A model generated the notes under the pieces. It was not told where the DNA came from. It was given only the letters and a program-made list of their open reading frames with translations, and searched no databases. This document shows positions 1 through 6,023 of a stretch of 38,719 bases of DNA, one piece after another. The position numbers and the translations under genes were made by a program. Each line of letters opens with the position of its first letter. Positions within the stretch are counted from its first letter, which is position 1. Origin of the DNA: a bacterium (GTDB lineage: Bacteria; SZUA-79; Acidulodesulfobacterales; Acidulodesulfobacteraceae); assembly GCA_021789605.1 (NCBI GenBank), contig JAJYJI010000016.1, positions 1 through 38,719 of the forward strand, given 5' to 3'.

Positions 1-146
1 TAAAATGCGGACGGCTCATAGAAGTCAACGACGAAAAAATTGAAAAACTGCAGGACAAGCTTGCAAGAGCTAACAATTTTATTCCGATAAAACATAAACT
101 GGAAATATACGGGATTTGCGGCTCCTGCAAATCCAATAAACAATAA
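1..146 (+). CDS. Fur-family metalloregulator, C-terminal fragment
   Basis: Only the last 47 codons are inside the window; the reading frame enters at base 3 and stops with TAA at 144-146. The fragment begins KCGRLIEV and ends with HKLEIYGICGSCK. This is the C-terminal dimerisation half of Fur-type repressors: the second Cys of the first CxxC pair (the first is just off the window), the basic/acidic helix, the conserved His, and the YGxCxxC structural zinc pair. Fur proteins repress metal-uptake or peroxide genes when loaded with metal. A Fur-type operator lies 3 kb away at 3081-3107, so this gene could encode the matching repressor, but that link is inference. Fur, PerR and Zur cannot be told apart from this fragment. 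The fold family is secure; the subfamily is not. Confidence 0.8.
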   Translation, partial: KCGRLIEVNDEKIEKLQDKLARANNFIPIKHKLEIYGICGSCKSNKQ

Positions 147-268
147 AAACGACTTTGTCGTTACGATATAATATAATAAAAAGGCTGAAACTATTATCCC
201 ATAGATTGAGCTTTATAAATTATAATATGCAACAATATAATAGCATAACAGAGGATAAATTAAACATT

Positions 269-760
269 ATGAATCAGGCAAAAAAACCAGCTTACGTTTT
301 TACCGCTATATCGTTAATTTTATTTCTGGCGTTGGGCTGGGGCTTAAAATCCGCATATGCAAAAAATTCCAGATATATATATCCCCTAACCTTTTTTAAA
401 CATAAGCCTTTGAAGCTCGTGGAGCAATTAACGCAAGGCCCGAAAAGATGGCGCATAGCGCTGTTAAGCATAGCAAAAGCGGGACATATTCTCGCCAAAA
501 ACCATATAAAATACAGCATTATCATAGTCGCTTACGGGCCTGGATTAAAAGCATTCGTCACTAAGTATGATAAAAAATATGCGAGGGTTATAAAAACGCT
601 TAATAAAGAACATATTAAAATAGTGGTATGCGGAGAATCGATGCAAGAATCGGGAGTAACGCCGGAAATGCTTTTTCCTTTCGTAAAAATCGCATATCCG
701 GGAATACTCGCCTATATAGCCGAAAAAGAAGAACAGGGATACGCTTTTATAAAACCTTAA
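269..760 (+). CDS. Exported DsrE-like protein
   Basis: A 164-residue product if the ATG at 269 is used. The frame is open back to a TTG at 155, but the extra 38 residues would precede a good signal peptide: a short basic start, then a hydrophobic run ending ALGWGLKSAYA. The rest has the alternating beta/alpha look of DsrE/DsrF-like proteins: an IIIVAYGPGLKAFV strand-turn-helix, then IKIVVCGESMQESGV, and a C-terminal segment ending GYAFIKP. Members of this superfamily carry sulfur or act as small accessory proteins in sulfur metabolism. One Cys (in VVCGES) sits where relatives have a conserved Cys. A weak GAGG lies 14 nt before the ATG, so the start is uncertain. It follows the Fur-like gene on the same strand and its 3' end overlaps the convergent next gene by 4 bp. 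Substrate is unknown. Confidence 0.6.
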   Translation: MNQAKKPAYVFTAISLILFLALGWGLKSAYAKNSRYIYPLTFFKHKPLKLVEQLTQGPKRWRIALLSIAKAGHILAKNHIKYSIIIVAYGPGLKAFVTKYDKKYARVIKTLNKEHIKIVVCGESMQESGVTPEMLFPFVKIAYPGILAYIAEKEEQGYAFIKP

Positions 761-1608
761 AACAACAAGCCGGTTCCGAAGCCAATGTAATGCCCCGAAC
801 TTCCCGAAGGCGGGTCGAGAAATAATCCATATTCCGCATCTATCTCTATATTATTTGTAATCAAATACTGAAATCCTCCGTCGAACCAGTAATTGCCAGA
901 CATCCCCGCCCCCTGTATAGAATTTCTAAAAAACTCGCCGTATAACTGAAACGACGGGATAAACTGGTAAGCCGCCACAAAATCGGGGTTAAAACTGAAA
1001 AATCTGTGCGGACTGCCGTTTTGCGAAAGCATAGTAAAAGAAGACATGCCCGGCGCGAATTCAACAGACAGGGCGTCAGTCAAAGAATAGGTGAACTGAC
1101 CGTTTACGGTAATATCGGTTCCGTAGTTCTGAAACCCGTTCGTGCCGGATGGGAACGTTATTAAAATATCCGCCGCCGATACGGTATTTTCGTTATATCC
1201 GAACTCGTGCTTAAAACCTATGCCGGAATCGTTATAGCCGGAGACGGACGAGATATTTGAACCTGGATAACCTAAAAGATTATAATTTGGCGGAAAAATT
1301 TTAAATTCATTATTGTCGGGGAGCCCTATTCTTAATTCCGCCTCAGGGTAATTAACCTGCTCGGATTTAACTCCCAAATCGTTAAATATCGTGTCTTGCA
1401 CGCCATCTTCAAGAACAGCCCTTCCGGGTTTTACGACGCAGGACGAATCCGATACCGTAGGCCTGTCTAATATGGATAATAGCGCCCCGTTTCCGGCGCA
1501 GGGGTCTGAAACTACTATAGGCTGTTTTCCGTCAGCCGATAAAACCGGGGATAAAAAACAGAAAATAACTGCAAGGAAAGCTGCCGTGAAAAATAATCTT
1601 GTTTTCAT
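757..1608 (-). CDS. Outer-membrane beta-barrel protein (MetA/phenol-degradation transporter-like)
   Basis: A 283-residue protein with a clear Sec signal peptide (MKTRLFF, then a hydrophobic core ending PVLSA) and a GGAG ribosome-binding site 10 nt before the ATG. The mature part is rich in alternating aromatic/polar strands with Gly and Asn turns and ends in a C-terminal phenylalanine (GFGTGLLF), as outer-membrane barrels do. The tail pattern (Gly-rich strand, YLITNN, acidic strand, GFGTGLLF) resembles the 'putative MetA-pathway of phenol degradation' transporter-like family, whose substrates are mostly unknown. It begins 38 bp after the Nramp gene on the same strand and is probably transcribed with it, so a role in metal passage through the outer membrane is possible but unproven. 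Family assignment is moderate; localisation is more secure. Confidence 0.6.
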   Translation of the reverse strand: MKTRLFFTAAFLAVIFCFLSPVLSADGKQPIVVSDPCAGNGALLSILDRPTVSDSSCVVKPGRAVLEDGVQDTIFNDLGVKSEQVNYPEAELRIGLPDNNEFKIFPPNYNLLGYPGSNISSVSGYNDSGIGFKHEFGYNENTVSAADILITFPSGTNGFQNYGTDITVNGQFTYSLTDALSVEFAPGMSSFTMLSQNGSPHRFFSFNPDFVAAYQFIPSFQLYGEFFRNSIQGAGMSGNYWFDGGFQYLITNNIEIDAEYGLFLDPPSGSSGHYIGFGTGLLF

Positions 1609-1646
1609 TTTAACATTTCTCCTATTATATTAGCATCATTAATATT

Positions 1647-2999
1647 TTACAGATGGATATAATCCAGCCAGCTTTGCGGAAGCGCGGTTATTATCCCCAG
1701 AATTACCATGACTAAGCCGAGTGCTCCGACGACCGCAATCGATTTTTTAGAATATACATATTCTCCGAGTACTCTTTTACTGCCTGCAAGAGCTATCAAA
1801 AATCCGAGGACTATAGGAAGAATAAACCCGTTAGCCGCCATCACGTCAACCATAAGAGTTACTAAAGGTATTCCGGGTATAAGCACTATCATCGCCGATA
1901 TAAAAATTAAAGCTATATATATAAAATAAAAAAGCTTTGCTTCGCTGAAACGATGGTTTAAGCTGTGTTTATATCCCCAAGTTTCTCCCGCCGCCCAAGT
2001 AAAAGCCATAGAAACTACGAAAGCAGCCAGAAGGCCTGAACTGAAAAGACCGGCGGCAAACAAAGCCCCTGCGTATTTTCCAGCTAAAGGTATTAATGAC
2101 CGGCCTATAGCTTTTGCGGTGGACGGAACTATATGCGCTTTATATAAAGTCGCCGCCGTCATTACTATAACCGCTATCATTAGAATCTGCGTCGCAATGC
2201 TTCCTATAAGCGTATCGGTTTGCGCCAGCTTAACGTCTTTTTTACATAAATTTTTATCGACCGTGGCGCTTTGCTGGTAATAAATCATCCAAGGCATTAT
2301 TACCGCTCCTGCGTTTGCCGCTATAAGCCATATGTAGTCTTTGTTGCCGAGCGGCTGAGAACCGAACAGGCCTTTAAAAACAAGCTGATGATAATCCGGA
2401 TGCGCTAAAATAGCCGCAGGTATGAATACGAACCCGATAAGAGAAAAAATAAGGGCTATATTTTCAGCCCTTCGGTAACTTCCGGTAAAAACTACGAACG
2501 TAAGGATTAAAAAGCTGACGCCTACGCTGAAAACCTTCGGTATTCCGAATATCTCCCCGCTTGCCGCAATACCGGAAAATTCCGTAAGAAGAGCGGAAAA
2601 AACGACAAGAAGAAGCGTGACCGTTGCGAACGCCGCCCATTTACTGCCGTAATATTCTTTTATAAGCTCGCCGTGGCCTTTCCTTGTAACGCACCCAAGC
2701 CTCGACGCCATAGACTGTACTATATATAAAATCGGTATCATAAGTATTTGCAGGAGGACGAGCTTATAACCCCACTGTGCGCCGGAAACGCCGGCTGTAG
2801 TAACGGAACCTGCATCCATATCGGCTATCATAACTACGAAGCCGGGTCCTAATACCTTTAAAAAATGAAATCCTTTATATAAAGAACGCTTGTTGAATAA
2901 AGCAAATCTTTCTATTGGCCGCTTTCTTTCTCGTCTTTTTCCTTTATGAGAGTTTTCTTTAACGTAACCCTCCTGACCCTCAACAGCTGAATTTTTCAT
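1647..2999 (-). CDS. Nramp-family metal ion transporter, atypical motif clade
   Basis: A 450-residue inner-membrane protein with about eleven hydrophobic segments and a basic cytoplasmic N-terminus of about 45 residues. The Nramp fold is recognised from TM1 (MIADMDAGSVTTAGVSGAQW) and the KGHGELI loop. The unwound TM6 reads IMPWMIYYQQSA. In classical MntH the TM1 motif is DPGN and TM6 has MPH; here they are DAGS and MPW. This places the protein among divergent Nramp relatives whose substrate may not be Mn2+ or Fe2+. The start is set by AGGAGAC 7 nt upstream. It has its own promoter overlapped by a Fur-type dyad (3081-3135), so transcription probably falls when iron or manganese is plentiful. 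The outer-membrane protein gene follows directly. Family is secure; substrate is not. Confidence 0.85.
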   Translation of the reverse strand: MKNSAVEGQEGYVKENSHKGKRRERKRPIERFALFNKRSLYKGFHFLKVLGPGFVVMIADMDAGSVTTAGVSGAQWGYKLVLLQILMIPILYIVQSMASRLGCVTRKGHGELIKEYYGSKWAAFATVTLLLVVFSALLTEFSGIAASGEIFGIPKVFSVGVSFLILTFVVFTGSYRRAENIALIFSLIGFVFIPAAILAHPDYHQLVFKGLFGSQPLGNKDYIWLIAANAGAVIMPWMIYYQQSATVDKNLCKKDVKLAQTDTLIGSIATQILMIAVIVMTAATLYKAHIVPSTAKAIGRSLIPLAGKYAGALFAAGLFSSGLLAAFVVSMAFTWAAGETWGYKHSLNHRFSEAKLFYFIYIALIFISAMIVLIPGIPLVTLMVDVMAANGFILPIVLGFLIALAGSKRVLGEYVYSKKSIAVVGALGLVMVILGIITALPQSWLDYIHL

Positions 3000-3080
3000 A
3001 AATTTTGTCTCCTTTACTTTTTATTTTATTATAAATTATGTATGCTTTTAAAAAAATTATTCTAAATTTAATATCTATAC

Positions 3081-3107
3081 TAATGATAATAAAAATCATT
3101 ATCATTA
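3081..3107. promoter_or_regulatory. Fur-type operator
   Basis: TAATGATAAT at 3081-3090 and its exact reverse complement ATTATCATTA at 3098-3107, separated by 7 bp. The half-sites match the GATAAT/ATTATC steps of the classical Fur box. It overlaps the -10 region and predicted start of the promoter for the Nramp gene, the usual position for repression. A DtxR/MntR-type repressor could use a similar dyad. Confidence 0.8.
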
Positions 3108-3135
3108 TAATATGAAAAAAATACTGCGATGTCAA
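3107..3135 (-). promoter_or_regulatory. Sigma70-type promoter of the Nramp gene
   Basis: Read on the minus strand: TTGACA (3135-3130), a 17-bp spacer, then TATTAT (3112-3107). The start would fall near 3100, inside the Fur-type dyad, leaving a leader of about 100 nt before the Nramp ATG at 2999. It lies just after the merA stop, so the Nramp gene need not depend on mer transcription. Confidence 0.65.
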
Positions 3136-3196
3136 GCGTTTTTTAATATCCCGGTGAAACCTGCGGATTAGTTTGATTGAAAGAAGGAGCGGTTGC

Positions 3197-4939
3197 TTAA
3201 GCGCAGCAGCTAAGTTTATTAATATCCTTGCTGAAACTCTGGGCGCATAGCTTAAGTCCTTCGGCCATAGTAGGGTAAACCCCTATTTCTGAACCGATAT
3301 TTACGGTCGTGTATTTATTTTCCAGATAAACGGCCGCCTGCTGTATAGTTTCCGAAGAATTATGTGCGAGAATATGTATCCCCAGCACTCTTTTCGTATC
3401 TTTTTCGGCTATCATCTTAATAATTCCTTTAGTTTTAAATATAGACTGCGCTTTCGGTATATAACTGACGGGAAATATTACTTTTTCATACTCTATTCCC
3501 GCTTTTGCGGCCTGCTCTTCGGTAAGCCCTACGGAAGAAAGCTCCGGGTCGGTAAACGTAGTATGCGGAACGGAGCGGTAGTCCGTTTTTAAATGCGTGC
3601 CGTCGAGAAGGTTGCTGGCGGCAATCTTTCCTTCATAAGCGGCGGCGGTCACAAAAAACCATCTTCCCGTTACGTCGCCTGCGGCATAAATATTGCTTGC
3701 CGATGTTTTAAGCTCGTCGTCTGCCGCAATATATCCGTCTTTATCGGTTTTTACGCCTGCAGCTTCCAAATTAAGTTCCGCGGAATTTCCGACTATGCCT
3801 GCGGCCATTAAAAATTCATTAAATTCAATTATCTTCGGGCCGCCTTTCGTTTCCACCTCCGCATATTTTCTTCCGTTTTTTTTATATAATTTTTTAATTT
3901 TGGAATTTAATAATATTTCGACGCCTTCGCTTTTTAAAATATTTTCGAGTTCCGCCGAAATTTCCGGTTCCTCGTTAAACGCAATCCTGTCCGCCCTGCC
4001 TACTATTATAACTTTTGAACCGAACCTGACGAACATCTGGGCAAATTCAAGCGCAAGGGCTCTAGTTCCTTGAATTAGAAGAGTTTGCGGAATATAATCG
4101 ATATCTAACAATTCCGCGTTGGTTATGTAGCCGGTATCGTTAATGCCCGGAATATCTAGTATCCTGTTCTTTGAACCCGTGGCTACGATAAACTTATCCG
4201 ACGTAACGATATAAGACTGCTCAGATTTTTCGGCGGGCATAATTTCGACGGAATTTTTGGATAAAAACCTGCCGGCGCCTTCTATGAATTCAATCTGGGG
4301 ATAGCCTTCAAGAACGTTATAATACTTAACCTGCCTCAATGCTTTCAAAAGCGCGTCCTTTTCGCTAACAAGCGTTTTAATATTTATAGATTTTTGTTCC
4401 AAAGCAACGCCTTTATATTTATTGCTTAAAGGTTCGTAATATATGCGGGCGGCTTCTATGAAGTGCTTGGAGGGAACGCAGCCTCTGTTAAGGCATGTTC
4501 CTCCTATAAGCCGGTTTTCTATGACGCATACCTTTTTATCTTTCTCGGCTGCGTATATTGCTGCCGAGAAAGCGGCAGAACCGCCCCCTATAATAATAAG
4601 GTCGTAATCGTAACCGTTTCCGGCGTTATCCGTCTGTCCGCCGGTATTTTGAAACGGCTTCCCGCCGAGCTTCGCAGGCTCATCCTTAGTGACGGAATGT
4701 GCGCCTTCCCCATCTTCGACTTCTTCGACTTCATACTTCCCCGGCTTATATCCGGCTTCTTCGATAGCAGACCTTACCGATTCCACAGTTGTGCCGTCTT
4801 TTGCGACAATATAGGACGTATTTTCCTTAAGAATGGTATTTATCCCAGTTACTCCGCTTACCGATTTTACAAATTTATCGACTCTTGCGACGCAGTGTTC
4901 GCAGGTCATGCCGCCAACCTCTATTTTTATCTTTTTCAT
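3197..4939 (-). CDS. merA: Mercuric reductase with N-terminal heavy-metal-binding domain
   Basis: A 580-residue flavoenzyme that reduces Hg2+ to volatile Hg0 with NADPH in the cytoplasm. Residues 1-68 form an HMA (NmerA-like) domain with GMTCEHC (Cys13, Cys16) that collects Hg2+. After a hydrophilic linker of about 40 residues comes a disulfide oxidoreductase: FAD-binding IIIGGGSAAFSAA (about 116-128), redox pair GGTCLNRGCVPSK (Cys149, Cys154), a second nucleotide-binding domain and the dimerisation domain. The C-terminus ends LSCCA. That vicinal Cys pair (578-579) is diagnostic of MerA as against lipoamide dehydrogenase or glutathione reductase. The start has AAGGAGAG at good spacing. merR lies upstream on the same strand. 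No merT, merP, merC or merB is in the window, so uptake may be encoded elsewhere or be non-specific. Confidence 0.93.
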   Translation of the reverse strand: MKKIKIEVGGMTCEHCVARVDKFVKSVSGVTGINTILKENTSYIVAKDGTTVESVRSAIEEAGYKPGKYEVEEVEDGEGAHSVTKDEPAKLGGKPFQNTGGQTDNAGNGYDYDLIIIGGGSAAFSAAIYAAEKDKKVCVIENRLIGGTCLNRGCVPSKHFIEAARIYYEPLSNKYKGVALEQKSINIKTLVSEKDALLKALRQVKYYNVLEGYPQIEFIEGAGRFLSKNSVEIMPAEKSEQSYIVTSDKFIVATGSKNRILDIPGINDTGYITNAELLDIDYIPQTLLIQGTRALALEFAQMFVRFGSKVIIVGRADRIAFNEEPEISAELENILKSEGVEILLNSKIKKLYKKNGRKYAEVETKGGPKIIEFNEFLMAAGIVGNSAELNLEAAGVKTDKDGYIAADDELKTSASNIYAAGDVTGRWFFVTAAAYEGKIAASNLLDGTHLKTDYRSVPHTTFTDPELSSVGLTEEQAAKAGIEYEKVIFPVSYIPKAQSIFKTKGIIKMIAEKDTKRVLGIHILAHNSSETIQQAAVYLENKYTTVNIGSEIGVYPTMAEGLKLCAQSFSKDINKLSCCA

Positions 4940-4997
4940 TAATGCTCTCCTTTATATAATATTATATAATATTTGCCGTAAATATCGCGTGCGTACC

Positions 4998-5041
4998 GGC
5001 GGGTTAGAGTGAACTACCCCGCCATAACGTAAGGGGGCTTC
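4998..5041 (-). mobile_element. Solo remnant resembling an IS200/IS605-family right end
   Basis: Read on the minus strand, this stretch goes from GAAGCCCCC through a short loop to GCGGGGTAGTTCAC. That resembles the conserved right-end/omega-RNA 3' hairpin of many tnpB-carrying IS200/IS605 elements. Overlapping it, GGCGGGTTAG (4998-5007) and CTACCCCGCC (5014-5023) form a second hairpin with one mismatch and a 6-nt loop. The stretch is clearly G+C richer than its AT-rich surroundings, and no tnpA or tnpB is near. The call rests on remembered motif similarity, so a REP-type palindrome is the alternative. Confidence 0.45.
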
Positions 5042-5196
5042 CCGGCAATTGTAGTTAATTTTATTAAAATATTGAAAATTTGATTAAAATTGAATCTAAT
5101 TAACTTGTATTTTTCTATACGTTCTATTTTTTATTTAAGGCTAATTGGCGCTTTTTTCTAAAATTTTTTGACGGCTGTTAATTAATTATATTTTAA

Positions 5197-5598
5197 TTAA
5201 TATTCGTCTAAGATGTCCAGGATAGGGCAATTATCGTTCTGCTCTTTATTTTCGCATAATCTTTTTAAATTCGTTAATTTTCGTTTCAGCTTATTTAAAG
5301 AGGAAATCCTTCTATCCATATCCTTAATTTTAATCTCAGCCATAGTTTTTACCTTTTCGCATGAATTTTTTTCATTGAGCTTTAAGGAAAGTAATTCCGC
5401 AATCTCTTTTAACGAAAAACCCAATTCTTTTGCATGAACGATAAATCTTGCGATTTTTAGCGCTTTTTCATCATATTGCCTGTATCCGGAGCCGTTTAAA
5501 AGAGGTCTTGGAAAAATTCCTATCTTTTCATAGTATCTTATAGCGGTGCTTTTTATTCCCGCTTCTTTTGCAAGTTCGCTTATCTTAAGATAACGCAT
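5197..5598 (-). CDS. merR: MerR mercury-responsive regulator
   Basis: A 133-residue MerR-family protein with an N-terminal winged helix-turn-helix (KISELAKEAGIKSTAIRYYEKIGI), a dimerisation coiled coil (about 80-115) and a metal loop. Three cysteines, Cys80, Cys115 and Cys124, have spacings of 35 and 9. These equal the spacings of the Hg-binding Cys82/117/126 of Tn501 MerR, and the last sits in the same CPI context. ZntR- and CueR-type relatives have other patterns (ZntR has CC at the second position), so a mercury sensor is best supported. Such proteins untwist a long-spacer promoter when Hg2+ binds. merA follows on the same strand after 257 bp and is probably co-transcribed. No clear ribosome-binding site precedes the ATG at 5598. 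Confidence 0.85.
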   Translation of the reverse strand: MRYLKISELAKEAGIKSTAIRYYEKIGIFPRPLLNGSGYRQYDEKALKIARFIVHAKELGFSLKEIAELLSLKLNEKNSCEKVKTMAEIKIKDMDRRISSLNKLKRKLTNLKRLCENKEQNDNCPILDILDEY

Positions 5599-5733
5599 AG
5601 GATTATTTTACTTCATTAAATTTTATTAGCGGCCGCCGCTCTATATAGTCTATTTTCTTATTATTATAAAGCCTAAACTTTAACGCAATATTATTTTTGC
5701 AAATTTTATTATAAAATTATAATCCCAAATTTT

Positions 5734-5765
5734 ATTATAAACCTTAAAGTTAAGTATAATGTCAA
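5734..5765 (-). promoter_or_regulatory. MerR-type promoter/operator of merR-merA
   Basis: On the minus strand TTGACA (5765-5760) and TATAAT (5739-5734) are separated by 20 bp, longer than the normal 17. The spacer holds the dyad CTTAA-AG-TTAAG (within 5742-5754). An overlong spacer with a central dyad is the hallmark of MerR-activated promoters. The start of merR is about 135 nt downstream, which suggests self-regulation and co-expression of merA. Confidence 0.65.
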
Positions 5766-5923
5766 GAATTTTTTTTATAAATTTTTATAAATTATATTTC
5801 ATTATTATAATTTTAATTTTATTTCTTGCATACTGCGGTGAAGCTTGCGGGGCGGAGAATGAATCTTGAAGGGGCGATTGAATTAAGCATATTTTGCGGG
5901 TAATTCCTTAAAGGAAACAAATA

Positions 5924-5989
5924 TCGCCGCCTTTTTATTATTGCCGTCAGGAAAAATATGGACGGCGAACAAAATAAAATAGGCGGCGA
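5924..5989. repeat. Nested inverted repeats downstream of norB
   Basis: Outer arms TCGCCGCCT (5924-5932) and AGGCGGCGA (5981-5989) are exact reverse complements. Inside them GCCGTC (5943-5948) pairs with GACGGC (5961-5966). Neither strand has a T-tract right after the outer stem, so this is not a standard intrinsic terminator. It could stabilise the norB mRNA end or be a relic of a small element. Confidence 0.55.
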
Positions 5990-6023
5990 AAAGGGTTTAA
6001 AAGTTTAAAATATCGAATCTTTT

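Larger units (their letters stand above)
5599..6023. other. Gene-free AT-rich interval between merR and norB
   Basis: Besides the merR promoter (5734-5765) and the nested inverted repeat (5924-5989), the interval is very AT-rich and has no convincing coding frame. The only open frame entering it from the right (5947-6135, minus) is an off-frame shadow of the norB 3' end. Confidence 0.6.

Noticed and set aside
3000-3100. Manganese or other riboswitch in the leader of the Nramp gene
   Set aside because: About 100 nt of AT-rich leader with no recognisable conserved helix; the Fur-type dyad explains control more simply.
3693-4073. 126-codon plus-strand open frame inside merA
   Set aside because: It is antisense to the well-supported merA gene, has no ribosome-binding site and no recognisable domain.
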